This document shows, one piece after another, positions 34,401-47,322 of a stretch of DNA of 64,000 nt. Origin of the DNA: Hymenoscyphus infarciens (Eukaryota > Ascomycota > Leotiomycetes > Helotiales > Helotiaceae). Location of the stretch: NCBI GenBank assembly GCA_001414345.1, contig LLCB01000010.1, positions 186,001 to 250,000 on the forward strand, given 5' to 3'. Within the stretch, counting starts at the first letter, position 1, and each line of letters starts with the position of its first letter. The position numbers and the translations under genes are program-made. The notes under the pieces were generated by a model, which did not search any database, was not told the origin of the DNA, and saw only the letters and a program-made list of their open reading frames with translations.

Positions 34401-34790
34401 CTCTATAGTATAGTATAAGAACTATTAAATATTAATAACTAAAACCGCTCTAATAAGTAAGAGGTACTTATAGTAACCTTAGTATAAAGCGCTTAAGTCT
34501 TCTCTAAAAGAGCGAACTATATCTCTAAACTATTCTTTAATACCTCTATACTAGTAACAACTAATACCTTATCTAAGGCCTTTATAGTCTTCTTAACCTC
34601 TCTCTTCTCCTTCTTACTCTAAAGCTTACTAAACTCCTTTCTAATAAACTATAGTAACTACCTAAGTTAGAATAGATTTAGTATATATTTAAGATTAAAC
34701 TTACTAGGATATATATAGTATTCTACTTTATATAGTACCTGTACTTCTTTAACTTCGGCTTCTTAAAAGCGTATATATAATCTCTATTCT
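31456..34790. pseudogene. Interior of the second element, left part; partly less degraded
   Basis: No pol motifs. Repeated words (AAATTAGATATAAATTAGT followed by CTAAGTTATTACTA) recur near 32550, 33430 and 33600. The stretch 33180-33360 keeps more C and G than its counterparts at 36.45-36.70 kb and 40.05-40.30 kb, as does 34200-34380. Homology with the 364-bp-LTR interior ends near 33865; 33866-34790 is unrelated to it and unidentified. Confidence 0.6.
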
Positions 34791-37700
34791 TATGACGGCA
34801 TACCGTTCTATATAGCTGATATTACGTAGTATATGTCGTATATATTAGCTTTTAGTAGTTGTTATTTTATATTATCTAATTTAAGAAAGTTACGTACGTT
34901 CGTACGTCTGTCTAGACTTTCAGACGTACTTTATAGAGTTCAGGCTTTTATATTAGCTAACGTATATCGTTATTCGGTTTTGTATCTCTTTTTATTATCT
35001 AAACCTCTTATATATAGTAGTCTACTCTTCTAGAGTTAGAAAAGACTAGTTTAGTCTTTTCTTCTATATTAGAGCCTAGTATTTATATACGTTATTTTAC
35101 TAAATATACTCCTATATACCTCTTTTATAGTTATATATATTTCGTACTATTATATAAAAAGGCTAAACTCTACTTTACTAGTAATAACATTTATAATATC
35201 TCTTTTAAGTATATTTATTATATATTTTATTTTAAACTTAACTTAGCTTAGAATCGGATTAGTTATAGTAACTTCTTAAATAGCTAAGATTCTAGAGATC
35301 TTCTAGATAGCTAGTAATATTAAGGTTTAGTATTAGTTTTAAATAACTAGTAAAAATTATATTTTATATATTATAAGATTTAAATATACTAAGTATTTAA
35401 AATCCTAATAACTCTCTCTATATAAGGACTATTATATATAGGTTTAATAAATAAGTCGACTATTACTAAAAGTTATTATAAAAGCTTTTAAATCTACTCT
35501 TACTCTCTCTCTCCTAGTTCTACTATAAGGTATTAAATAACCTTTTAAAGCTATTCCTCTTTTTAAAAGACCCTCTAAACTCTCTCTAATCCTTACTTAT
35601 ATACTTAAGAATAAAAAATTATAAAATATATAGATAATATATAGATAAGATAGTAATATAAAATAAAAGATAAATAATTAATTAGATAAGATAGATATAA
35701 TTATAAGTAAACTTTAAAGTTAAAAACATACTACTTTTAAACCCTCTTTAATCTAACTATCTTTTAAACCTTTATTTAAACCCTCTTTTACTTTTTAAAG
35801 CTTAAATTTTAAACCTCTTTTATTTAAGAAATACTACTACTTCTAATATCTTTTTACTACTTCTTAACTCTTAAATTAAATATAAATTAGTTAAAATATA
35901 CTTTTTATTAAAATAAAACTTAAAAGTAAGCTTTTAACTAAGTTATTATTTTTAATTCTAATTAAATATTATCTAACTCTATTAAGTTTCTCTTAAACCT
36001 CTACTAGTAAATAATTAAAAAGACTATAGTTATAGACTAAGTCCTTACTAGTATAAAGGTTAAAAGAAATAGAAGTAAAATTAAGAAGAAGATTATACTA
36101 AAAAAACTTTTACTAATTTTAAAAAGTTACTTTTTAAGTATAACTATACTTAGAGAGATACTAGAATTAGAATACTTCTTTTATATATAGAATAAGATTA
36201 TACCTTAGCTTTAAAACACGTCTACTACTCTTAAAAGATATTAGAATTATAACCTTAGATAAGAAGAGATACTAAAGTACTAAATATTTAAAAATAACTA
36301 TACTTATTAATATTAGTACTTTAGTTTAAAAAAAAAAATACTTCTTTATCCTTATTTAGTTTAGCTCTAAATCTCTTATAATATAATAGTAACTCTTCTT
36401 TTAAATTAAAAGATAAATAAGTCTTTAAGTATTCTAAAAAGAATAAGATAATATAATAACTTTAGTATTAAGTTTATTTAACTAGCTAAAACTACCTTTT
36501 TTATTATCTAGATACTTAAATAGTAAAACTCTAATAACTTTAGAAATAACTTTACTTTTAACTACTTAAAACTATTCTTTTTATTATCTTAAACTTAAAT
36601 AATAATTTTAACTTTAATAACTTAGTAATAACTTTACTTTTAGCTAGCTAAAACCCTACTAACTCTAGTAAGGAGTCTTTCTCTCTTTCTTACTTTCTTT
36701 TACTTTTAACTAAGCTAGAAGTCCTTTTTTACTTTTTAAATTTTTTAAATTAATATACTTTTAAAAAGATAGTAACCTCTTAACTAAGTTATTACTATTT
36801 ATAATATTATTAACTTTTCGTTTTTAACTTTACTCTAAGTCTTTACTAACCTAAGTTTAAATAAACTTACTTTCTTTTATATCTAATATATTAAATATTT
36901 TATTTAAATTTAAATTAAATATAAATTAGTATACTTTTAAAGTAAGCTTTTAACTAAGTTATTACTACTTCTTAACTAAACAACCTCTAACTCTATTTTA
37001 AATTTACTTTTAACTTTTAAAAAAACTTTTTTAAACTTATACTCCTTTTTTTTTTAAATTTAAATTAAATATAAATTAATATACTCTTAAAGTAAGCTCT
37101 TAACTAAGTTATTACTTTTATTTATAATAATATTACCTCTTAATAGTTATCTCTAACTTTACTTTTAAACTTTTTTTTAATTTTACTTTAAACTTTTTTT
37201 AAACTTTAAACTTTAAACTTTCTCTAATCTATTAGATAGATTAGACTATACTCTTTTAGTAAATATAAATACTTACTTTTAATATTAAAAGATTAGAAAT
37301 AAAGTCTTTTTATAAGTATTTATAGTTATAATTTAGACTTAATATCTTAATATCTTATCTTACTTATAATAAATTATAATAAATAAAGTATTTATAAACT
37401 TAACTAACTTATAATAATATAATAATATAATACTTATATTATCTTAATTTAGCCTTAAATAATAAGAGATAGATAGACTTAAAGATAAGTCTTTTTTAAG
37501 AGAGAGAGAGATAATAGTATACTATCTTATATAGCTAATATTATATAGTATATATTGTATATATTAGCTTTTGGTAGTTATTGTTTTATATTATCTAATT
37601 TAGAAAGGTTACGTACGTCTATACGTCTGTCTAGACTTTTAGACGTACTTCGTAGAGTTCAGACTTTTATATTAGCTGACGTATGTCGTTGTTTAGTTTC

Positions 37701-37873
37701 GTACCTCTTTTTATCGTCTAAACCTCTTATATATAACAGCCTACTCTCCTAGAGTTAGAAAAGACTAGTTTAGCCTTTTCTTCTATATTAGAGCCTAGTA
37801 TTTACATACGTTATTCTACTAAATACACTCCTATATACCTCTTCTATAGTTATATATATTTCGTACTATTACA
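34791..37873 (+). mobile_element. 364-bp-LTR element A-B (complete, non-autonomous, RIP-degraded)
   Basis: LTRs lie at 34791-35154 and 37510-37873. The left one starts TATGACGGCATACCG and the right one ends ATTACA, so together they suggest a TG...CA original. The 2.36 kb interior has a purine tract AAGAGAGAGAG before the 3' LTR, and no readable pol. No matching 5-bp target duplication is seen at the two ends. Confidence 0.78.
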
Positions 37874-40800
37874 TCTCTAACTCTACTCTAAATTCACTTT
37901 TAACTTTTAAAAAAACTTTTTTAAACCTATACTCCTTTTTTTTTTAAATTCGAATTAGATACGAATTAGTATACTCTCGAAGTAAGCTCTTAACTAAGTT
38001 ATTACTTTTATCTATAATAATATTACCTCTTAATAATCACCTCTAACTCTACTTTTAAACTTTTTTCTAATTTTACTTTAAACTTTTTTTAAACTTTAAA
38101 CTTTAAACTTTCTCTAATCTACTAGATAGATTAGACTATACTCTTTTAACAAACGCGAATACTTACTTTTAATATTAAAGAATTAGAAATAAAGTCTTTT
38201 TATAAGTATCTATAGTTATAATTTAGACTTAATATCTTAATATCTCATCTCGCTTATAATAAATTATAATAAATAAAGTATCTATAAACTTAACTCACTT
38301 ATAATAATATAATAATATAATACTTATACTATTCTAATTTAGCTCTAAATAATAAGAGATAGATAGACTCGAGAACGAGTCTTTTTTAAAAGAGAGAGAT
38401 ATAATAGTATACCGTCTTATATAGCTAATATTACATAGTATATACTATATATATTAGCTTTTAGTAGTTATTATTTTATATTATCTAATTTAAGAAGGTT
38501 ATATACGTCTATACGTCTATCTAGACTTTTAAACGTACTTTATAGAGTTTAGGCTTTTATATTAGCTAACGTATATTATTATTTAGTTTTATACCTCTTT
38601 TTATTATCTAAACCTCTTATATATAGTAGCCTACTTTTCTAGAGTTAGAAAAGGCTAGTTTAGCCTTTTCTTCTATATTAGAGCCTAGTATTTATATACG
38701 TTATTCTACTAAATATACTTCTATATACCTCTTTTATAGTTATATATATTTTATACTATTATATAAAAAGGCTAAACTCTACTTTGCTAATAATAGTATT
38801 TATAATATCTCTTTTAAGTACGTTTACTATATATTTTATTTTAAACTTAACTTAGCTTAGAATTAGATTAGTTATAATAACTTCTTAAATAGCTAAGATT
38901 CTAGAGATCTCCTAGATAGCTAGTAATATTAGAGTTTAGTATTAGTTTTAAACAGCTAGTAAAAATCGTATCTTATATATTATAGGATTTAAATATATTA
39001 AGTATTTAAAATCCTAATAACCCTCTTTATATAAGAACTACTATATATAAGTTTAATAAATAAGTTAACTATTACTAAAAGTTATTATAAAAGCTTCTAA
39101 ATCTACTCTTACTCCCTCTCTCCTAGTTCTACTATAAAGTATTAAACAACTTTTTAGAGCTACCTCTTTTTTTAAAAAACCCTCTAAACCTTCTCTAATC
39201 CTTATCTATATACTTAAGAATAAAAAATTATAAAATATATAAATAATATATAAATAAGATAATAGTATAAAATAAAAAATAAATAATTAGTTAAATAAGA
39301 TAGATATAATTATAAGTAAACTTTAAAGTTAAAAACATACTATTTTTAAACCCTTCTTAATTTAACTATCTTTTAAACTTTTATTTAAACCCTTTTTTAC
39401 TTTTTAAAGTTTAAATTTTAAACCTCTTTTACTTAAAAGATACTATTACTTCTAATACCTTCCTACTACTTTTTAACTCTTAAATTAGATATAAATTAGT
39501 TAAAATATACTTTTTATTAAGATAAAACTTAAAAGTAAGCTCTTAACTAAGTTATTATTTTTAATTCTAACTAAATATTATCTAACTTTACTAAGCTTCT
39601 TTTAAACCTCTATTAGTAAATAATTAAAAAGACTATAGTTATAAACTAAGTCCTTACTAATATAAAGGTTAAAAGAGATAGAAGTAAAATTAAGAAGAAG
39701 ATTATATTAAAGAAACTTTTACTAACTTTAAAAAGTTACTTTTTAAATATAGTTATACTTAGAGAGATACTAGAATTAAAACGCTTTTTTTATATATAAG
39801 ATAAGATTATACTTTAGCTTTAAAATACGTCTACTACTCTTAAAAGATATTAGAATTATAACCCTAGATAAAGAGAGATACTAAAGTATTAAATATTTAG
39901 AAACAACTATATCTATTAATATTAGTACTTTAGTTTAAAAAAAAAAATACCTTTCTATTCTTATCTAGTTTAGCTTTAAATCTTTTATAATATAATAGTA
40001 ACTCTTCTTCTAAATTAAAAGATAAATAAGTTTTTAAGTATTCTAAAAAGAATAAAGTAATATAATAACTTTAATATTAAGTTTATTTAACTAGCTAAAA
40101 CTACTCTTTTTATTATCTAAATATTTAAATAGTAAAACTCTAATAACTTTAAAAATAACTTCGCTTTTAACTACTTAAAACTACCTCTTTTATTATCTTA
40201 AACTTAAATAATAATTTTAACTTTAATAACTTAATAATAACTTTACTTTTAGTTAGTTAAAACCCTACTAACTCTAGTAAGGAGTCTTTCTCTCTTTCTT
40301 ACTTTCTTTTACTTCTAGCTAAGCTAAAAGTCCTTTTTTACTTTTTAAATTTTTTAAATTAATATACTCTTAAAAAGATAGTAACCTCTTAGCTAAGTTA
40401 TTACTATTTATAATATTATTAACTTTTTATTTCTAACTTTACTCTAAGTCTTTACTAACCTAAGTTTAGATAAACTTACTTTCTTTTATATCTAGTATAT
40501 TAAATATTTTATTTAAATTTAAATTAAATATAAATTAGTATACTTTTAAAGTAAGCTTTTAACTAAGTTATTATTACCTTTTAATTAAATAACCTCTAAC
40601 TTTACTTTAAATTTACTTTTAACTTTTAAAAAAACTTTTTTAAACTTATACTTCTTTTTTTTTTAAATTCGAATTAGATATAAATTAGTATACTTTTAAA
40701 GTAAGCTCTTAACTAAGTTATTACTTTTATTTATAATAATATTACTTCTTAATAGTTACCTTTAACTCTACTTTTAAACTTTTTTCTAATTTTACTTTAA

Positions 40801-41144
40801 ACTTTTTTTAAACTTTAAACTTTAAACTTTCTCTAACCTATTAGATAAATTAAACTATACTCTTTTAATAAATATAAATACTTACTTTTAATATTAAAAG
40901 ATTAGAAATAAAGTCTTTTTATAAGTATCTATAGTTATAATTTAGACTTAATATCTTAATATCTTATCTTACTTATAATAAATTATAATAAATAAAGTAT
41001 TTATAAACTTAACTAACTTATAATAATATAATAATATAATACTTATACTATCTTAATTCAGCTCTAAATAATAAGAGATAGATAGACTTAAGGATAAGTC
41101 TTTTTTAAGAAAGAGAGATATAACAGTATACTATTCTATATAGC
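37874..41144 (+). mobile_element. 364-bp-LTR element C with truncated neighbours (tandem array)
   Basis: 37874-38399 corresponds to the last ~526 bp of the interior seen at 36985-37509. LTR C is 38400-38763. A full interior runs 38764-41119. Only the first ~25 bp of the next LTR remain (41120-41144) before unrelated sequence. The order LTR-interior-LTR-partial interior-LTR-interior-LTR stub looks like recombination between copies, not independent insertions. Confidence 0.75.
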
Positions 41145-41810
41145 CTTCTAAGATTTTACCTAAAAACACTAAATATAGTAGACTTAGTAAGTAGCCGGAA
41201 GTATACTAAGAGGATATAGAAGAAGCATTTTACTATATTAGATTAGCTCTAAATTAGGTCTAATTAAGAAGAGAAGAACTTACTTTTATATATATATATA
41301 TATAATATATATATATATTCTAAGAGATAAGTTAGTATATAAGAATATACCTAATTAAAAAGTATTCTTACTATTTATATTATTTAAATAAAAAGAAAAG
41401 AAGAAGAGAAGTTAGAATCAAGGAAAAGTTACCTACTAATATACTACTTATAATAATAGCTATTACTTTATAATTGTTATTTATTACTTAATAATTACTA
41501 TTATAATATATGATAATAGTAAGAATATAATAACTCTATAGTAGTATACTGCTTTCTACCTACTAGCTAATTATTAGCTTCTCTTCTGTTTATATCTTAT
41601 TATTATATAGTATATAGTAGTAAATAAAGAGCGATTAGCTCTTAAATAACAATACTACTAGCTACTAACTCTACTCTAACTACTAGATACTATAATAGTA
41701 AGATAAGTTATATTCTTTATAATAAAAAGATAAATAATACTCTAATTAACTTAATACTATACTAATTGCTAACCGAAGACTTAGGACGAGTCTTTTTAAA
41801 GGAGGAGGGA
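41145..41810. other. Right interior of the second element
   Basis: AT-rich, no readable protein. A (TA)n tract lies near 41290-41325. The last 40 bp before the LTR resemble the ends of the 364-bp-LTR interiors. Confidence 0.5.
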
Positions 41811-42306
41811 TATAATAGTATACTATCTTAGATTATTATATAATAGCTAGATTATTATATAATAGTACTATCTTGAATTATTAGTATTTGTAAAACTGCC
41901 GATATCTCTAAGTAGTACTGATATCTCTAATACCTCTAGAGCCGAGATTATAAATAACTAATACTTATATAAGTGAAGTACTAAAGGTATTAATATCTAA
42001 CATTTATATATAGAAGGGATTAAGGTTTAGATGTTGTATATTTAGCTTTCTAAAAGATTAGAGGTTATATATTTAGCTTTTTAGCTCTTATTATTTAGTA
42101 TTAGCTATATTAGGCAAGGCTCGGTTATTATTATTATTAGAACTTAGAAGCTTCTAACCTTCTTATATATAGACGTTTATGTTTGATATAATAGAGAGAC
42201 AGTTATTATTTTCTTTCGTATTAGAGCCTAGTATCTATATACGTCATTCTATTATACGTACTCCTATATACCTCTACTATAGTTATATATATTTCGTACT
42301 ATTATA
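41811..42306 (+). repeat. 3' LTR of the second element (496 bp)
   Basis: Direct repeat of 30960-31455; followed by TTAAT. Confidence 0.87.
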
Positions 42307-42311
42307 TTAAT

Positions 42312-45300
42312 ATTATTAACTAGTTTAGTAGCTATAAAGAGATATTAACTTACCTTTAAAATATTACTATTAGCTCTTACTTATACTAAGAAGCTTATAT
42401 CTAATACTAAGACTTTATTATATTAAAGATAGAAACTTTCTATAACTTTTATACTAAGTTCTAATAACTTATAGATAAAGCTAAAGTTCTTTTATAAGAC
42501 TAGGTAAAAGACTTATAGAATAAGTTAACCTCTATATTATACTAATCTCTTATTATTACTAAGTTTTAAGCTAAGAGAGATATAAACTCCTTTTATAATC
42601 TTATAAGTAGTATTAATAATAACCTTTAAAATCTTACTTCTTAAAGAGTATAAGTAATAAACTTTCTTTCTATCTTAAACCTATATACGTCTACTCCTAT
42701 ATCTACTAGCTCTTCTTCCTCTATAGCCTCTTTTATCTCTCTTAGATACTTTAACGCCTTTATTATAAATAACTACTTAACTCTAGGACTATTAAATAAG
42801 TGCTTTAACTATAGTAAGCCTAGTTATTATATTAAGGATTATCTAAAGTTAAAGATATATAAAGTTAACTTTAAAAAGCGTAAAAGAAAAGATACTAGCT
42901 TAAAGTTAATAAACGAAGAAGCCTAAGAGAAGACTCCTTCTTAGATAAATATAGGATTAATCTTTCTAAGATTAATTTATAGTTATTAATTAATAGAAAA
43001 GCGTTTATTTTACTTAGTATAATAATTATTAATAAATTTAATATATAAACTACTACTCTTAATAACTTTAGAGTAAATACCTTTTCTTTTATAAATATAT
43101 AACTTAGTTATAATCTTATAAAGTTCTATAGTTTAAAGACTAAAAGACTTTCTACTTCTATTAAGATTTATAGATATAATAGAGAAATTAGAAGTAAAGC
43201 TATATATTATCTCTTTTTAAATTATATCTTAGATAACTATAAATTCTTTAATATACTATTTATTTTCTTAGACTTAGGTTTATAGAATATTATTCTTAGT
43301 TAGAAGTTCTTTAAGTACTTTTATATTAATATTAATATAACTTATTAGAAACTACTTTAGCTTAATAATCTTAAGCTTTACTTTTCTACTTAATAGCTAA
43401 CTCCTCTCTCTTAAGATGCTATATAACTAAAAGACTCTATACTCTCTTACTAAGATAAAGCTAATACTTATAACTAAGTTATAGAAATAGATAAATAGTA
43501 CTAATAAGGTAGAAGGCTCTTAGAGCTTATAGATTACTTTGAAATTAATACTATAACTCTAGCTAGTTATACCTCGACTATACGTAGTAAGGGAGGCTAT
43601 AAGTCCTTAATATAAGTAAAATACTAGGTTATAAAGAAAGAACTTAAAAGTGTTATAAAGAAGGTACTTGCCTTAGTATACTATTAGAAACCCTTTATCT
43701 TAAAGAAGTTAGACTCTATTATTAATATTTTAGCTATTTTAGTTATAGGAATATATTATTACTTACTCTAAAAAGATAGTAAGATATTTACTATAAGTAT
43801 ATATGAAATTAATACTATTATAGCTAATTAAGAACTAGATATAGCCTCTAATATTACTCTTTCTAATAAGTACTAGGACTTTAAAGAGGTATTTTCTAAG
43901 GCTATCTTAGATACTCTCTTATCTTACTAATACTATAATTATAAGATTAATCTTAAAGGTTTAAATACTTTTAGATATTCCCCTCTATATAAGATATTTA
44001 TAAAAGAGTTATTAGCTATAAAGGAATATATCTTAGAGAATCTTTATAAAGGGTTTATTAAATATAGCTAGTTTCCTTTTACTACTTCTATTCTATTTAT
44101 AAAGAAAGTAAATAGAAGGCTACGTTTTTATATTAACTTTTAAAAACTTAATAATCTTATTTAAAAAGACTACTATCTATTATCTCTAATTAATAAAACG
44201 CTTATATATATTAGTTAAGCTTATATTTTTACTAAGCTAGATATCTAGTAAGCCTTCTACTATATATAAATAGATCTAGATACTAAGGAATTAACTACTT
44301 TTTATACTTATTATAGAATATATAAGTATAAGGTTCTACTATTCGGTTTAATAAATAGCTTATCTATCTACTAGTACTATATAAATAATATCTTATTCGA
44401 CTATTTAGACGACTTTTACTCTACTTACTTAGATAATATCCTTATCTACTTATTAAACGTCTTTAAATATAAAGAGTATATATAAAAAGTCCTTTAACGT
44501 CTTAAGAATACTAGGTTATAGATTAATAGTAAAAAGTATAAGTTTAATATTAAGAAGATAAAATACTTTAGGTTTATTATTAGTACTAATAGTATTAAAG
44601 TAAACCCTAAAAAGGTCTTAGTAGTATAGAAATAGTAAGCTCTAAAGATAGTAAAAGGCGTTTAAAGCTTCTTTAGTTTTTATAACTTCTATTAAAGGTT
44701 TATCTAAAACTATAGCGTAATTATAAAGCTCTTAATACACCTAATATAGAATAATATACCTTTTAATTTTAATAAGAAGTACTAGGAAACGTTTAAAGAC
44801 CTAAAAGTAATACTTACCTTTATACTAATCTTCTACTACTACTCTCTTAATCTCTCTACTATAATTAAGATAGACGCTTTAAATAGAATTATTACTAAAG
44901 TATTATAATAATAATAAGCTAATAGAGAATAGTACCTTATAGCCTACTTTAGTAAGACTATATCTTTAGCTAAGTATAACTATAAAATATATAATAAAGA
45001 GCTACTTACTATTATACGCTTACTTATAGAATAGAGACTAGAACTATAAAGTACTTATTTAAAAATCTACATTTATACTAATTATAAGATACTTAAGTAC
45101 TTTATAACTACTAAGTAACTTACTACCTATTAAGTAAGGTAGGCTAAAGCCTTAGCTAAGTACTATTTTATTATTATATTCTATTTAAAGTATAAGAATA
45201 GTAAGATAGATACTTTAACTTATAAAGTAAATAAGATACACTTATAGAAGGAACTTAAAGAGTAGTACTAGACCTATATACTCTTAATAAAGGAATAAGT

Positions 45301-46972
45301 TAATATAGAAGTGTTTAAAGACCTAGAAGTTAAAATAAGCTTAATTATACTAGCTCTAATTAATAATAACTACTTCTAAGAATTATTTATACTTTTAAAA
45401 CAAATCTACTAAGTAAATAAGAATACTATAATACTTTAAGCTATATAAGCATAAGCTAAAACTAATACTAATTTCTTATATACTCTAGAAGAAGGCCTTT
45501 TACTTTACTAAAACTACTTAGTAGTACTAGATATAGATATACTAAGAATAGATCTAATTTATAAGGCTTATAATTAGATACTTTTAGCTTACCTAAGAAG
45601 GGATAAGACTTACTAGATTCTACATTTAAGATATATCTAGTAAAATATAAAAGCTAATATTATAAGATATATATAAAACTATTATAATTATAGAAGAGTA
45701 GACGTTTCTTAAGATAAAACACCTAGCTATCTATACCTACTCCTAATACTACTATATATATAGTAATATATAGCTATAGATTTTAAGTTCTTTCTAGTTA
45801 ATAAGTATAGTTATAATAACATATTTATAGTAATAAACCGCTTATCTAAATAGTCTATTTTAATACTTTACTATAAGAATATTACTTTTAAATAGATAAT
45901 AAGGTTATATATTAAACACGTTCTATAATATTATAGGATTCTAGAAAGTATAATATTAGATAGAGGCTCTTACTTTATTACCACGTTCTAGAGAGAGTTT
46001 ACTTAAATCCTAGGTGTTTAGCTTTAACTCTTAACTATAAACTATACTTAAATAGATAGCTAGACTAAGATTATAAATTAATACCTTAATTAATACTTAT
46101 AACTATATATTAATTATTATTATACTAATTAGTCTAAGATTCTTCTAATAATAGACTATATATAGTTAGTACTATCTTATAATACTATTAGAATATTACC
46201 TTTTAAGTTATAAAAGAGATATATACTAAGAACCTCGTTTAACTAGTAAATACTAGAACTAGCTAATATAAAAGAATAGCTATTATAAGAAGAGACTATA
46301 ATAGTTATAAAGATAATCTAAGAGGTCTTAGACGTTAGCTAAGTAAATATATTAAAAGCTTAATAAAAGAAGGAATAAGATATAAATAAATATAAATAAG
46401 ATATTAATTTTAAAGTAGAAGATATAATCTTTATTATAATAAAGGACTAGGTAACTTAATAACTAAGCTAAAAGCTAGACTACTAGATAGCTAGCCCTTT
46501 TAAGATTCTTAAAGAAGTAGGTTCTACTTTCTAATTATAACTACTAGCTTTTATTAAAGTTTACTTTATCTTTGCCTCTAAGAAGTTATATAAGGCTATA
46601 AACAATCCCTTACTAGGATAGGTAGTTATACTACCTCTACTAATTATTATAAACGAAGAAGAGGAATAGAAGGTTAAAGAAATACTAGCTAGTAAGAAGA
46701 GATAGTAGTCTCTTTATTACTAAATTAAGTAGAAAGGCTATAATAAAGACCTTAATTAATATCTAGCTTAATAACTAATATACGTGTTATAACTAGTAGA
46801 GAGGTTCTATTTAGAGAAGCTAAAAATAGCTAGTTCCTTAGAAGCTCTTCTACTATAGAAAATAGTATATAAGGCTAGAAGAGAGGATTATAGTAAGCTA
46901 GAGCTTAATACTCTTATATTAAAAGAGGATAAAGCTGCTTAGTTATAGAGAGCCCTTTTAAAGAGAGAGTAG
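42312..46972 (+). pseudogene. Chromovirus gag-pol relic: zinc knuckle, protease, RT/RNase H, integrase, chromodomain
   Basis: Domains appear in order with many stops. Near 42793-42850 is a CCHC-type knuckle (KCFN, then KPS, YIKDY) in which expected Cys and His have become Tyr. Around 43240-43320 lies a protease-like end (LDLGL, NIILS). The RT runs about 43960-44630: FIKELLAIKEYI, FIKKV, FTKLDI, LLFGLINS, and the catalytic box YLDNILIY at 44426-44449, where the second Asp is Asn. RNase H-like sequence follows. The integrase has IDFKFF near 45777 and LDRGSYFIT near 45957-45985. A chromodomain lies at about 46664-46773 (KVKEILASKKR, KGYNKDL) with Trp positions turned into stops. All these changes are the G-to-A/C-to-T type. 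Nothing here can be translated. Confidence 0.9.
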
Positions 46973-47163
46973 TATAATAGTCCTAGTTATATATATTACT
47001 TACGTAACTAGGTTAGCCTAAGGCTTTACTAAGGCTTCGCTTAATATATATAAATAAAGCTAGAGTATCTATACTCTTCGCTTTTCTCTTTAGTTTAGTT
47101 TTCCTTAATATTAGGTACTATTCTATAAGCACTCTCTTTGTATATTTATAGAGGGCCGTTATA
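46973..47163 (+). repeat. 3' LTR of the chromovirus (191 bp)
   Basis: Pairs with 30009-30199; followed by CTATC. Confidence 0.88.
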
Positions 47164-47322
47164 CTATCTAATCTAAGTATAGAGAGTAGAGGGGGGGAGA
47201 AGGAGAGAGAGAGGGAATTTAATTTAGAAATTGTTCTCTTTTATACTTATAGAAAGTAATATTTTACGATTTACGATTTCCTATTTACGATTTAGTTAAT
47301 CTGACTTTTTGGTGTATTTAGG

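Larger units (their letters stand above)
30960..42306 (+). mobile_element. Second LTR element (496-bp LTRs) nested in the chromovirus
   Basis: Direct repeats of 496 bp at 30960-31455 and 41811-42306 share long identical words such as GAAGGGATTAAGGTTTA and TTAGAACTTAGAAGCTTCTA. The target duplication TTAAT lies at 30955-30959 and 42307-42311. A polypurine tract AAAGGAGGAGGGA abuts the 3' LTR. No reverse transcriptase or integrase could be read inside, so it looks non-autonomous (LARD-like). Its left interior resembles the interior of the 364-bp-LTR elements, and the two LTR types share their last ~100 bp. Confidence 0.85.
30009..47163 (+). mobile_element. Ty3/gypsy chromovirus-type LTR retrotransposon, RIP-mutated, split by a second element
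   Basis: Two 191-bp direct repeats bound it (30009-30199 and 46973-47163). They run TGTGACAGTCCTAG... to ...TTATA and differ almost only by transitions. The 5-bp target duplication CTATC is present on both sides (30004-30008 and 47164-47168). A purine-rich tract AAAGAGAGAG lies just before the 3' LTR. Removing the inner insertion (30960-42311) leaves about 5.8 kb, the normal length of a complete Ty3/gypsy element. Coding relics run left to right. The order RT, then integrase, then chromodomain places it in the chromovirus branch. Confidence 0.9.
29393..47322. mobile_element. MITE-like element, copy 2, split by a nested LTR retrotransposon
   Basis: The left end 29393-30008 and right end 47169-47322 together give about 770 bp. 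The left end starts TA then TACTAAAAAGTCGG and continues ACTAAATCGTAAAT. The right end, read on the minus strand, starts TA then CACCAAAAAGTCAG and continues ACTAAATCGTAAAT. The few differences are mostly C/T or A/G. The internal order matches copy 1: GTAAACATTTCA, TTTTTCCTAG, a (CT)n tract, TTATTTATCTAGAAATAAT, TTACTATAGTTAAGACTATC, then after the insertion a purine tract, AATTTAATT and TTCTCTTTTATACTTATAGAAA. Confidence 0.82.

Noticed and set aside
34833..35033. 66-codon frame repeated at 37555-37752
   Set aside because: It lies inside the 364-bp LTR and is open only by chance; the third LTR copy does not keep it.
27031..47322. The AT-rich block as a centromere
   Set aside because: RIP-rich blocks can be centromeric in fungi, but 20 kb with clearly readable nested elements is explained as a transposon nest. 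CENP-A binding data would be needed to claim more.
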